From Ferrigenium straubiae (GTDB taxonomy: Bacteria; Pseudomonadota; Gammaproteobacteria; Burkholderiales; Gallionellaceae): a stretch of 64,000 nt of DNA. The position numbers and the translations under genes were made by a program. The notes beneath the pieces are model-generated. The model was not told the DNA's origin. It was given only the letters and a program-made list of their open reading frames with translations, and made no database searches. Each line of letters begins with the position of its first letter. Position 1 is the first letter of the stretch. This document shows positions 29,077 to 37,800 of the stretch, piece by piece. Location: positions 523,562 through 587,561 of the forward strand of contig JAHQXD010000001.1 in the NCBI GenBank assembly GCA_019449655.1. The letters are read 5' to 3'.

Positions 29077-29679
29077 ATGACACAAGAAAACATCCTGATG
29101 CTCGGCATCGGCAACCTGCTCTGGGCGGATGAGGGCTTCGGGGTGCGCGCAGTGCAGGCGCTCCATCGCCAGTGGCGCTTTCCCGGGCAGGTCACGCTGA
29201 TGGATGGCGGAACACAGGGACTTAACCTGCTGCCCCATGTGCAGGAGGCGCACAAGCTGATCGTGTTCGATGCCATCGACTACGGCCTGCCTCCCGGAAC
29301 GCTCAGGATGCTGGCCAACGAAGAGGTGCCGAGGTTCATGGGCGCCAAAAAACTGAGCCTGCACCAGACCGGCTTTCAGGAAGTGCTGGCCATTGCAGAG
29401 TTGACCGGCAGCCTGCCGGATGAGCTGGTGCTGATCGGCGTGCAGCCGGAGGATTACGAGGATTTCGGCGGAAACCTGCGCGCGGTCGTCGGCGCGCAGA
29501 TCCAGCCGGCGCTGGAAGCCGCACTTGCCTGCCTGCGGCGCTGGGGCGTGAAACCGGAGCAGCGGGAAGGCGAGCCTGGAACCGTTGAGCCGCTCCTGCC
29601 CGCGAGCCTTGATGTGGATTTTTTCGGGGCAACACATTCCGGCGCAACGGCGATGCCCTCCCCGCTCAAGACTGCCTGA
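29077..29679 (+). CDS. hupD: Hydrogenase maturation endopeptidase HupD/HyaD
   Basis: A 200-residue nickel-dependent protease that removes the large-subunit C-terminal tail. MLGIGNLLWADEGFGVRAVQAL carries the conserved Glu. VFDAIDYGLPPG has the Asp and LSLHQTGFQEVL the His that bind Ni in this family. AAGGAG precedes ATG 29077; the upstream in-frame region overlaps the end of the PKD gene and is not used. Its stop overlaps the hupF start (TGATG). Confidence 0.93.
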   Translation: MTQENILMLGIGNLLWADEGFGVRAVQALHRQWRFPGQVTLMDGGTQGLNLLPHVQEAHKLIVFDAIDYGLPPGTLRMLANEEVPRFMGAKKLSLHQTGFQEVLAIAELTGSLPDELVLIGVQPEDYEDFGGNLRAVVGAQIQPALEAALACLRRWGVKPEQREGEPGTVEPLLPASLDVDFFGATHSGATAMPSPLKTA

Positions 29680-29993
29680 TGTGCATCGGCATTCCCATGC
29701 GCGTGCTGGAGACTGACGGGGTCACCGCGCTGTGCGAGGGACGCGGCGAACGGAAACGGCTCAACATGCTGATGGTGGGTAACTGTCCGCCGGGCAGATG
29801 GGTGCTGTCCTTCCTCGGATCGGCGCGCGAAATCCTCACGGAAGAGGATGCGGCACGCACCAATCATGCGCTTGACGGACTGGAAGCGGCGCTGCGTGGC
29901 GATTTAAATTTTGAAGAACATTTCACCAGCCTTGCCGGGCAGGACGGCGAAAAAGACACCACTGGCTTGCATGGGGACACTTTCCTATCGTGA
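29679..29993 (+). CDS. hupF: HypC/HupF-family hydrogenase chaperone
   Basis: A 104-residue HypC paralogue beginning MCIGIPMRVLE, with the essential Met-Cys N-terminus. Members hold the large subunit or the Fe(CN)2CO precursor during assembly. It is longer than canonical HypC (about 75-85) because of a C-terminal tail, as in HupF. It overlaps hupD by one base and hupK by four. A second, canonical HypC is encoded at 40124-40378. Confidence 0.9.
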   Translation: MCIGIPMRVLETDGVTALCEGRGERKRLNMLMVGNCPPGRWVLSFLGSAREILTEEDAARTNHALDGLEAALRGDLNFEEHFTSLAGQDGEKDTTGLHGDTFLS

Positions 29994-31165
29994 CGACGGA
30001 AGGTAAGCTCCACATCGACGTGGCTTGGGATGGTGCGGCAGCGAATGCAGTCGCTGTGCGATCTTCACGCCCGCTGCAGGCAAGCCGCCTGATGGTTGGA
30101 AAACCGGCCCAGAATGCCGTCGATACCATGCCGTTGCTGTTCAGCGTATGCGGCCGCGCACAAGGCGTCGCGGCAGCCATGGCGGCCGAAGCCGCGCTCG
30201 GCATTGAAGTTGCCGGTTCGCTCCATGCGGCACGGGCGCATCTGGTTTTCGGCGAGGCCATCCAGGAGCATCTCTGGCGTGTTTTGCTCGATTGGCCCCG
30301 GCAGGTGGGTATACAACCTCGTGTGCAGCTTATGACAGAACTATGTGCCGGAATCGGCCAAATGGCAAAGCCGCTGATCGCAACGGGCGGCTGGAAGACG
30401 ATAGGCGGCAGGCTGGATGCGGACTATGATGATGCGCGGCAGTCATTCTCCCGCGTGCTGAAAAACGTTTTGCACCGAGAAATATTTGGATGCGATCCGG
30501 CACAATGGTTGGAACTGGGCACACAACAGGAGCTGGAAGCGTGGTACGAGAATACGGACACGCTGGCTGCACAAATCCTGCGCAGCCTTGCGCAATGCGC
30601 CCGGTTCGGCGCCAGCAAAGTAGCGGCCATGCCCAGCCCGAACAATATATGGCTGCAGGAGATCGCGGAGGCCATGCATGAAGACCCGGCATTTTCGCAC
30701 CAGCCCAACTGGCGGGGTGCGGCGCTGGAAACCGGGGCGCTGGCGCGCCAACGCCAGCATCCATTGCTCCGTGCTTTGACGGCGACCGAAGGCAATTCGG
30801 TTTTTGCCCGTGCATTGGCGCGCCTGATTGAATTGATGCATCTGGCAGATGCAATGCGCACCGCAACGGGCAACGCATGCGCAGGCTGGATCGGGTCGCA
30901 GCCCCTGCGCAAGGGTGTCGGCATCGCTTGGGTAGAGACCGCGCGCGGGTTGCTCACGCACCGTATTGCCAGCGATGGCGGCCGGATACTCGACTACCGG
31001 ACCATCGCGCCCACGGAATGGAATTTTCATGCAGACGGCGCACTGGTCCAGGGCTTGCGCGGAATGGCGGCCGCCAGCGAGGCCGCCGCCAGAAGCAAGG
31101 CGGAGTGGATGGTGCAATCGCTGGACCCTTGTGTGGCTTATGAAATTACGGTGCAACATGCATAG
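29990..31165 (+). CDS. hupK: HupK/HoxV-type hydrogenase assembly scaffold
   Basis: A 391-residue large-subunit-like protein. The CGVC motif has become CGRA (SVCGRAQGVAAA). The C-terminal DPCxxC is reduced to DPCVAYEITVQHA, so it cannot carry a NiFe centre. This is the HupK/HoxV pattern, thought to act as a scaffold for Fe(CN)2CO assembly in aerobically made hydrogenases. The GTG start at 29990 overlaps the hupF stop (GTGA), showing translational coupling. Confidence 0.85.
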   Translation: MTTEGKLHIDVAWDGAAANAVAVRSSRPLQASRLMVGKPAQNAVDTMPLLFSVCGRAQGVAAAMAAEAALGIEVAGSLHAARAHLVFGEAIQEHLWRVLLDWPRQVGIQPRVQLMTELCAGIGQMAKPLIATGGWKTIGGRLDADYDDARQSFSRVLKNVLHREIFGCDPAQWLELGTQQELEAWYENTDTLAAQILRSLAQCARFGASKVAAMPSPNNIWLQEIAEAMHEDPAFSHQPNWRGAALETGALARQRQHPLLRALTATEGNSVFARALARLIELMHLADAMRTATGNACAGWIGSQPLRKGVGIAWVETARGLLTHRIASDGGRILDYRTIAPTEWNFHADGALVQGLRGMAAASEAAARSKAEWMVQSLDPCVAYEITVQHA

Positions 31166-31209
31166 AATAACCACGGCACAGGATTGTCGTGCATCCACCG
31201 GGAGAATGT

Positions 31210-31551
31210 ATGCATGAAATGTCGCTCGCCGAGAGCGTGCTCGGACTGATCGAAGACTGCCTCATCAGGGAGGGCGGCCAGCGGATCAAAATGGTGCGGC
31301 TGGAAATCGGCAAGCTGTCCGCAGTCGAGCCCGAAGCGATGCGCTTCTGCTTCGATGCGGTAGCGCGCGGCACATCGGCCGAGGGTGCGGTGCTGGACAT
31401 CGTCGAGCAGGAAGGCAGCGCCTGGTGTTTCGATTGCAACCGGGAAGTGCCGCTCGCGGCGCGATACGACCCATGCACGACATGCGGCGGCTTCCGCCTG
31501 CAGGTGGCGGAAGGCACGGCGATGCGCGTCAAGGAACTGGAAATTGAATAA
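31210..31551 (+). CDS. hypA: Hydrogenase nickel-insertion protein HypA
   Basis: A 113-residue nickel metallochaperone. MHEMSLAESVL has the Ni-binding His2. The zinc domain is WCFDCNREVPLAARYDPCTTCGG with two CxxC pairs. The ATG at 31210 follows GGAGA and gives the universal MHEMSL start; an upstream in-frame Met at 31189 is rejected. It delivers Ni with HypB. It is separated from hupK by 44 bp and from hupE by about 100 bp. Confidence 0.94.
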   Translation: MHEMSLAESVLGLIEDCLIREGGQRIKMVRLEIGKLSAVEPEAMRFCFDAVARGTSAEGAVLDIVEQEGSAWCFDCNREVPLAARYDPCTTCGGFRLQVAEGTAMRVKELEIE

Positions 31552-31623
31552 AAAGCTGCCCGGAAATACAGAAAATGCCGTATGGCTTAAGTCACAAAAC
31601 CGGCTTAGCATTTGGCCGTCCTG

Positions 31624-31660
31624 CGACCTGATTGTTACATTAGGAGACTAGCATGCCAAT
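31624..31660 (+). repeat. Twin leader sequence, copy before hupE
   Basis: CGACCTGATTGTTACATTAG, then the same GGAGACTAGC, ATG and CCAATC. It is about 90% identical to the leader of hupH at 23021-23057. It supplies the hupE ribosome-binding site. Confidence 0.75.
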
Positions 31661-32255
31661 CACAAACAAATCCGTCTTGCTGCGCTCATCCACGGTTGTC
31701 GCAATCGGCACATTGATGCCGTCCCTCGCCTACGCACACACCGGTATCGGAGATGCAAGCGGCTTCCTGCATGGCTTGGCGCATCCGGCTGGCGGGCTGG
31801 ATCATGTCTGCGCGATGCTCGCCGTCGGGCTGTGGGCGGCGCAGACGGGCGGGCGCTCCCTGTGGGCGGTGCCGCTGACCTTCGTCGGCGTCATGGCTCT
31901 GGGTGGGGCATTGCCGATGCTGAGCATCGGCCTGCCCTTCGTCGAACAGGGCATCGTGTTGTCCGTGCTGCTGCTGGGCGTATTGATCGCCGCATCGATC
32001 CGTCTGCCGCTCTGGCTTGCCGGCAGCATGGTCGGCCTGTTCGCTCTGTGGCACGGGCAGGCGCATGGCGCGGAGGTGCCGGCGTGGGCTTCCGGAATGT
32101 CTTACGCGCTGGGATTCGCGCTGGCCACGGCATCGCTGCACGCTGCCGGCATTGCATTCGGCCTGGGAATGCAACGTCACCGGCTGCATGAACGGTTCGT
32201 ACGACTGACCGGATCGGGCATCGCCCTGTGCGGCATCTATCTGGCGGTGGCATAA
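31653..32255 (+). CDS. hupE: HupE/UreJ-family nickel or metal transporter
   Basis: A 200-residue membrane protein: cleavable-looking N-terminus (MPSLAYAH), then HTGIGDASGFLHGLAHPAGGLDHVCAMLAVGLWAAQ, the HupE/UreJ metal-binding signature with several His and Asp. About five further hydrophobic helices follow. HALWHGQAHG-type sequence (LFALWHGQAHGAEVP) is also conserved. Members are believed to import nickel for hydrogenase. Good AGGAGA ribosome site. It is followed by a hairpin terminator. Confidence 0.92.
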   Translation: MPITNKSVLLRSSTVVAIGTLMPSLAYAHTGIGDASGFLHGLAHPAGGLDHVCAMLAVGLWAAQTGGRSLWAVPLTFVGVMALGGALPMLSIGLPFVEQGIVLSVLLLGVLIAASIRLPLWLAGSMVGLFALWHGQAHGAEVPAWASGMSYALGFALATASLHAAGIAFGLGMQRHRLHERFVRLTGSGIALCGIYLAVA

Positions 32256-32289
32256 CCGGCGTGCAGCAGTTGCAACGCAGTCAAAAAAA

Positions 32290-32313
32290 CCGGCGGGCAG
32301 GTTTGCCCGCCGG
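32290..32313 (+). terminator. Hairpin terminator after hupE
   Basis: A perfect 10-bp stem CCGGCGGGCA / TGCCCGCCGG with loop GGTT, preceded by seven A and followed by TCTGCATTTTG. The weak T-tract may allow partial read-through to hypB. Confidence 0.65.
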
Positions 32314-32378
32314 TCTGCATTTTGGGATGATGGACAGGAAACGAATAACCCTGCACTCAGGATGAAACAGGAGAAACC

Positions 32379-33242
32379 ATGTGCGCAGTATGCGGTTGCA
32401 GCAGTCATGATGTGAAAATCGAAAGCAGCGGGGAACACACGCATACCCATGCCGACGGAACGACGCATTCCCACAGCGGCGCGCACCGCCACCAGCACGA
32501 CCTGCACTACGGGCTAGGCTCAGCCCGTGCGCATGCCACCGGGATGAGCCAAGCGCGCATGGTCAAGGTCGAGCAGAACATTCTCGCCAAGAACGACGCC
32601 TATGCCGGCGAAAACCGCGACTACTTCCACAGGCGCGGAATTTTCGCGCTCAACCTGGTTTCGAGTCCCGGTTCCGGCAAGACCACGCTGCTGGTGCGCA
32701 CCGTCGAGGCCCTGAAGCATCGCCACCCGATCTGCGTGATCGAGGGCGACCAGCAGACCACGCTTGATGCCGACCGCATCCGCGCCACCGGCGTACCCGC
32801 GTTGCAGATCAATACCGGGCGCGGCTGCCACCTGGACGCACACATGGTCGGGCATGCGCTGGAACGGCTGCAACCCAGGGACAACAGCCTGCTGCTGATC
32901 GAGAACGTCGGCAACCTGGTCTGCCCCGCTTCCTTCGACCTCGGCGAAGCGCACAAGGTGGCGATCCTCTCAGTGACCGAGGGCGAGGACAAGCCGCTCA
33001 AGTACCCGGACATGTTTGCCGCCGCCGGCCTGATGCTGCTCAACAAGGCCGACCTCCTGCCGCACCTCGACTTCAACGTTTCGCTCGCGATCGAATATGC
33101 GCGCAGGATCAATCCCGGCATCCGCGTGATCGTCACCTCGGCGCGTTCCGGCGAAGGCATGGAGGAATGGCTGGGCTGGCTGGAAGAACGGCTGTCCGCC
33201 GTCGCCCTGAAGCAGGAAGCGGCAGAACCCGCAGCCGGTTGA
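32379..33242 (+). CDS. hypB: Hydrogenase nickel-incorporation GTPase HypB
   Basis: A 287-residue SIMIBI GTPase that supplies Ni to the large subunit. The N-terminus MCAVCGC (CxxCGC) is a high-affinity metal site. A His-rich stretch ([21 protein letters not shown]) can store nickel. P-loop [11 protein letters not shown] at about residue 95; later [19 protein letters not shown] and NKADLLP are typical. The hypF start follows two bases after its stop, so the two are coupled. Confidence 0.96.
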   Translation: MCAVCGCSSHDVKIESSGEHTHTHADGTTHSHSGAHRHQHDLHYGLGSARAHATGMSQARMVKVEQNILAKNDAYAGENRDYFHRRGIFALNLVSSPGSGKTTLLVRTVEALKHRHPICVIEGDQQTTLDADRIRATGVPALQINTGRGCHLDAHMVGHALERLQPRDNSLLLIENVGNLVCPASFDLGEAHKVAILSVTEGEDKPLKYPDMFAAAGLMLLNKADLLPHLDFNVSLAIEYARRINPGIRVIVTSARSGEGMEEWLGWLEERLSAVALKQEAAEPAAG

Positions 33243-33244
33243 GG

Positions 33245-35575
33245 ATGCGCGCCGCCCTTGCCGCCGAGACCCTGACCCGTTGCCGCATACAGGTGCGCGG
33301 CCAGGTTCAGGGCGTCGGCTTCCGCCCTTTCGTCTACCGGCTTGCCAATGAACTCGACCTGTCGGGCTGGGTGCGAAACTGCGGCGTCGGCGTGGAAATC
33401 GAGGTGCAAGGGCATGGTGAAAAAGTCGATTCCCTGCTGCGCAGGCTGCGCCTGGAACCCCCGCCGCTCGCGCGCATCGCGGAAGTGTCGGTGGCAAGCG
33501 CCGAACCCGAGCCGGGGCATGGCTTCGCCATCCTCGAAAGCGAAGGCGGCGCGGTCGCGACGCGGATCGCGCCGGATACCGCAATCTGCCGCGATTGCCT
33601 CACCGAACTTTTTTCGCCGGGTGACCGCCGTTATCGTTATCCGTTCATCAACTGCACGCATTGCGGCCCGCGCTACACCATCGCCGCGCGGCTGCCCTAC
33701 GACCGTGCCCACACCTCCATGGCGAAGTTCCCCCTGTGCCCGGAATGCCTCGCCGAATACCGCTCTCCAGCGGACCGCCGTTTCCACGCCGAGGCCAATG
33801 CCTGCCCGGCATGCGGCCCGCAACTGGCGCTGCTCGATGCCGGCGGCGAACCGGTTGCATCCGAAGACGCGATCGCCGCCGCCGTCGCAAGGCTGCGGGG
33901 CGGCGAAATCCTCGCTATGAAGGGGCTGGGTGGCTTCCATCTGATGTGCGATGCGAAAAATCCGGCGGCGGTCGCGCGCCTGCGGCAACGCAAGGCGCGC
34001 GAGGAGAAGCCCTTCGCGGTGATGGCGCTGAACGCCGCCTCGCTTGAAGGCCTCGCGCAGTGCAACGCGGACGAGCTCGCGCTGCTGCAAAGCGCGGAGC
34101 GCCCCATCGTGTTGCTCGAAAAAAACGGTGCATTGATCGAGAAAAACGGCGAGCTGTCCGGCGTCGCCGACGGCCTGCCCGAGCTCGGTGTGCTGCTACC
34201 CTACACGCCGCTGCACTACCTGCTGTTCCACGAGGCGGCGGGCCGCCCGGCAGGCAGCAACTGGCTGGCGGAGCCGCTACCCTTCCTGCTGGTATGCACC
34301 TCGGCGAATCCCGGCGGCGAGCCGCTGGTGCATCACAACGAAGAGGCCGTGCTGCACCTCAAGGGAATCGCCGACGGTTTTCTGGTTCACGACCGCGACA
34401 TCCTGCTGCGCGCCGACGACAGCGTGCTCAGGCTGACCGGACAGGCGCCGGGCTTCATCCGCCGCGGCCGTGGCTACACTCCCGCGCCGATTGAGCTGGG
34501 CATCTCCGGCCCGGCCGTACTCGCGGCCGGAGGCTTCTTCAAGAATGCGATCTGCGCGACGCGCGGAAGCGAAGCGTTCCTGTCGCAGCATATCGGCGAG
34601 CTCGACAACGCCGCAACCTGCATAGCGCTGGAGCAGACCGTCGAATATTTATTGAACGTCCTCGAGATCGAACCCGAACTGGTGGTTCACGACCTGCATC
34701 CCGACTTCTTCAGCTCTCACTTCGCCGCAGCCTATGCCGCCAGATGCGGCATCCCTGCCTTGGGCGTGCAGCACCACCATGCGCACATCGGTGCGGTGGC
34801 TGCGGAGCATGGGATCCAAGAACCGGTATTGGGACTGGCTCTCGACGGCGTAGGACTCGGGACCGACGGCGCCGCCTGGGGCGGCGAGCTGCTGCGCGTG
34901 GACGGAGCGAAGATGGAGAGGCTCGGCCATCTCTTTCCCTTGGCGCTGCCCGGCGGCGACCGCGCCGCGCGCGAGCCGTGGCGCATGGCGGCAGCTGCCT
35001 TGTCCGCCTTGGGACGCGGCGGAGAAATCCCGGTGCGTTTTTCCGAGCCGTCCGCGCCCATGCTGGCCGAGCTGCTCGAACGCGGCAGGAATGTTGTACA
35101 GACTTCAAGCTGCGGCCGGCTGTTCGATGCGGCAGCCGGCCTGCTCGGCGTGAAAAGCCGCAGCAGCTTCGAAGGGCAGGCCGCGATGCTGCTCGAAGGC
35201 CTCGCAAAGAGTCACGGCCCGATTGCCCCGCTGGCGGATGGCTTCGTTTTCGACGGCAAGACGCTGAGCTTCCTGCCGCTGCTGGACCGGCTCGCAGATT
35301 GCCACGATACCGGGGAAGGCGCGAGCCTGTTCCATGCCACCGTGGCGGCAGGGCTTGCCGCGTGGGTCATTCCCGTGGCACGGCAGCAGGGATTAAACAG
35401 AGTTGCATTGGGCGGCGGCTGTTTCCTCAACCGCATCCTGAGCGCCGAACTGGCCGACCTGTTGCAGGCGGCAGGCCTCGAAGCCCTTCAGGCGCGGCTC
35501 GCACCGCCCAACGACGGGGGGCTGGCGCTGGGGCAGGCATGGGTCGGCTTGAGTTCGCTGGAGCGCGGCACCTAA
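33245..35575 (+). CDS. hypF: Carbamoyltransferase HypF
   Basis: A protein of about 776 residues that makes the cyanide precursor from carbamoyl phosphate and passes it to HypE. Domains: acylphosphatase-like (RIQVRGQVQGVGFRPFVYRLA), two zinc fingers (CRDCLTELF ... CTHCGPRYT and CPECLAEYR ... CPACGP), a YrdC-like domain (AMKGLGGFHLMCDA, KPFAVMA), and a Kae1-like domain with HHHAHIGAVAAEH, DGVGLGTDGAAWGGE and LGGGCFLN. The ATG at 33245 is chosen; the earlier frame overlaps hypB. Confidence 0.95.
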   Translation: MRAALAAETLTRCRIQVRGQVQGVGFRPFVYRLANELDLSGWVRNCGVGVEIEVQGHGEKVDSLLRRLRLEPPPLARIAEVSVASAEPEPGHGFAILESEGGAVATRIAPDTAICRDCLTELFSPGDRRYRYPFINCTHCGPRYTIAARLPYDRAHTSMAKFPLCPECLAEYRSPADRRFHAEANACPACGPQLALLDAGGEPVASEDAIAAAVARLRGGEILAMKGLGGFHLMCDAKNPAAVARLRQRKAREEKPFAVMALNAASLEGLAQCNADELALLQSAERPIVLLEKNGALIEKNGELSGVADGLPELGVLLPYTPLHYLLFHEAAGRPAGSNWLAEPLPFLLVCTSANPGGEPLVHHNEEAVLHLKGIADGFLVHDRDILLRADDSVLRLTGQAPGFIRRGRGYTPAPIELGISGPAVLAAGGFFKNAICATRGSEAFLSQHIGELDNAATCIALEQTVEYLLNVLEIEPELVVHDLHPDFFSSHFAAAYAARCGIPALGVQHHHAHIGAVAAEHGIQEPVLGLALDGVGLGTDGAAWGGELLRVDGAKMERLGHLFPLALPGGDRAAREPWRMAAAALSALGRGGEIPVRFSEPSAPMLAELLERGRNVVQTSSCGRLFDAAAGLLGVKSRSSFEGQAAMLLEGLAKSHGPIAPLADGFVFDGKTLSFLPLLDRLADCHDTGEGASLFHATVAAGLAAWVIPVARQQGLNRVALGGGCFLNRILSAELADLLQAAGLEALQARLAPPNDGGLALGQAWVGLSSLERGT

Positions 35576-35585
35576 CTATTTACCC

Positions 35586-35723
35586 CTACAGCATGAGGGA
35601 AACAACAACTGTCAGCACCCCCGCTAGAGCAATCAGAGGCAAAGCAAAGTGTTTGTATTGCGTAAGCTTATCTAATTCAATGGCTACGGCTGTAATAATG
35701 ACACCGATAATTGTGGTAGTCAT
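35586..35723 (-). CDS. Small two-helix membrane protein
   Basis: A 45-residue protein, MTTTIIGVIITAVAIELDKLTQYKHFALPLIALAGVLTVVVSLML: two hydrophobic segments around a short polar turn. GGAGGAG lies six bases before the ATG, a strong site that argues for translation. It is the distal gene after hypX on the minus strand and is convergent with hypF. No family is recognised. Confidence 0.6.
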   Translation of the reverse strand: MTTTIIGVIITAVAIELDKLTQYKHFALPLIALAGVLTVVVSLML

Positions 35724-35923
35724 ATCAACTCCTCCAATATGCTTCAAGTGGCCATTTGATAGAACTCGACCTGGCAAAGTTCAAAGCCTGATGAATGAAT
35801 AGTTGAAATTTTTGGCCGTGGGGGAGATTTCGGAATTTCCCAGGGGCGGCAGCCGCGCAGGGTGCAATAACCGAAAGGCATTGCGCCGCATGTAAATTCC
35901 ATCTGGCGCTACGCTAATCCGCC

Positions 35924-37642
35924 TTACGCAAAAGAAGAAGTAATGCGGCGATGCCGCGCCAGATACAGCGGCGTCCACGCGTGGGGAACCTTGTAGACAA
36001 AGTTGTAGCGCGCCACGTGGTAGCTGGGATCAAAACCGTAGAAGTTGAGCTTCATGTGTTGCAACTCCTCGGCGCGGTAGGCATCCAGCGGTTTTTCTTG
36101 CTCGTTGCATTCACGCCGCACGATCTTCTCCCGCAATAGCGCGGAATAGTCCGGGCTGGCGGCGAGTTCTTCGGCGATCTGCATTACCCTTGCGAGAAAC
36201 TCCTCCCGGTTGGTTCCGAAGCAGCCGTCGATCAGGCCCATCTCCTGTGCTTCGGGCGCGCCCACCGGCAGGCGGTTCTGCGTCAGCGCCGCCGCCCTCG
36301 CCTCGCCTACCCGCCTCGGCAACAAATAGGTCCAGTATTCCGAACCGTACAGGTTGCCCATGCCCTTGTAGTGCGGGTTGAACACCACGCCCTCGCGCGC
36401 ATAGACATGATCCGCCGCGAGCGACAGAAATACGCCGCCCGCTCCTGCGTTCCCTTGCAGCGCGGCGATGGTGATCTGACCGGTAGTGGCGGCGATGGCG
36501 CGCGTCAGGTCGTTCATCGCGTTGATGTTGCGCCAGGATTCGTCCGCCGGGCTGGCGGCATTCTCGATGCAGTTGAGGTGGATACCGTTCGACCAGAAGT
36601 CCGCGCCGCCCATCAGCACGATCACGCGCACATCGCGCTGCGTGGCGGCCAGGTAGGCGTCGCGCAGCCGTTCGCACTGCCCGGTGCTCATCGCGCCGTT
36701 GTAGAACGCGAAATGCAGGTAGCCGACGTTGTTTTTCTGCTCGAACCAGATGTCGCGGTAAGTTTCGCCGGTGCATGGCGAGAGCAGATCGAGCGGAGCT
36801 TCCGGTATGTCGGCGAGTTGTCCTTCAAGCGCCATGGCAGCGGGTAATTTCAGCGTCAGATCGCCATCTGATTTGCGCTTCAGATGGCCGACCCACACCG
36901 CGCCGTCGAGTGTGGTGCGGCAGATCGCGCCGTTGCGCCGCGCGATGATCGCACCCGGTTCGCTGCCGCGCAATGTGTCTTCCGCGCAGGCATCGAACAG
37001 ATAATATTCATCTCCACGCAGCTGGTCGAGCACGCCCGGGAAGCCGTCGGCGGCGTGGATTTTTCTCAGTATCGTGCGCGTGCCGTCGCGTCTCCAGTCG
37101 ATGGCGCGGTCGGCCTGTTTGATCGGGGCGTGCAAGCGGCCCAGCACCTCGGGGCGGGAATAATCCAGCGGCGTCGGCTTGTGATTGCCTGAATGGAAAC
37201 GCTCCACCGCCGCGAGCACCGCGCGCACCGCCGCCTCGAGCACTTCGTTGCGGTACAGGCTGCTCTTCTTCGCCAACCGCATCGGGAAAGTTTCCGCCGC
37301 CCAGATGTCGCCCGCATCCATCTCGCCGCTGGCCTGCAGCACCGTAACGCCCCATTCCGGCAAATCGCGCATGATCGCCCAGTCCAGCGCCGACGGGCCG
37401 CGGTCGCCGATGATGCCGGGGTGCACCACGAAACAGGTGTGGTTGCGCCATATTTCTTCTGGAATCGCGCGCTTGAGGAACGGCGCGACGATCAGATCGG
37501 GACAATAGAGCTCAACTGCCTGCTGCGTGACCGCATCGTTGATGTCGAACTCGATGGACACCTCATGTCCGCATCGCACCAGCTCGATGTACAGGCGCTG
37601 CGCGAGGCTATTGAAGCTGTGGGTGAGGAACAGGATTTTCAT
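35924..37642 (-). CDS. hypX: HypX/HoxX, CO-forming hydrogenase maturation enzyme
   Basis: A 572-residue two-domain enzyme. The N-terminal part resembles formyl-tetrahydrofolate transferases (HPGIIGDRGPSALDWAIMRDLPEWGVTVLQASGEMDAGDIW), and the C-terminal part enoyl-CoA hydratases (ALQGNAGAGGVFLSLAADHVYA, GMGNLYGSEYWTYLLPRRVG). HypX turns the formyl group of formyl-THF into CO for the active-site Fe and is found mainly in organisms making hydrogenase in air. It follows hypE across a 158-bp gap filled by a CACGAAG repeat. Confidence 0.94.
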   Translation of the reverse strand: MKILFLTHSFNSLAQRLYIELVRCGHEVSIEFDINDAVTQQAVELYCPDLIVAPFLKRAIPEEIWRNHTCFVVHPGIIGDRGPSALDWAIMRDLPEWGVTVLQASGEMDAGDIWAAETFPMRLAKKSSLYRNEVLEAAVRAVLAAVERFHSGNHKPTPLDYSRPEVLGRLHAPIKQADRAIDWRRDGTRTILRKIHAADGFPGVLDQLRGDEYYLFDACAEDTLRGSEPGAIIARRNGAICRTTLDGAVWVGHLKRKSDGDLTLKLPAAMALEGQLADIPEAPLDLLSPCTGETYRDIWFEQKNNVGYLHFAFYNGAMSTGQCERLRDAYLAATQRDVRVIVLMGGADFWSNGIHLNCIENAASPADESWRNINAMNDLTRAIAATTGQITIAALQGNAGAGGVFLSLAADHVYAREGVVFNPHYKGMGNLYGSEYWTYLLPRRVGEARAAALTQNRLPVGAPEAQEMGLIDGCFGTNREEFLARVMQIAEELAASPDYSALLREKIVRRECNEQEKPLDAYRAEELQHMKLNFYGFDPSYHVARYNFVYKVPHAWTPLYLARHRRITSSFA

Positions 37643-37661
37643 GGTGATCTAAATCCATCCG

Positions 37662-37784
37662 TTAAACCACGAAGAACACGAAGAAGAACAAGCTGGTGCC
37701 CTGAAAATGGAATCGCCCTGTCATTGAGTGTGAAATATCCTGGACGCCCTGTTATCTTCGTGGTTTCTGTGTCCTTCGTGGTGG
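37662..37784. repeat. CACGAAG palindromic repeat, copy 3
   Basis: The left arm AACCACGAAGAACACGAAG starts near 37665. The right arm ATCTTCGTGGTTTCTGTG and CCTTCGTGGTGGA ends near 37784, with a loop of about 65 bp. It lies between hypX and hypE inside the apparent operon, so it is probably transcribed. Confidence 0.72.
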
Positions 37785-37800
37785 AGTGTGTTTTCAAGGT

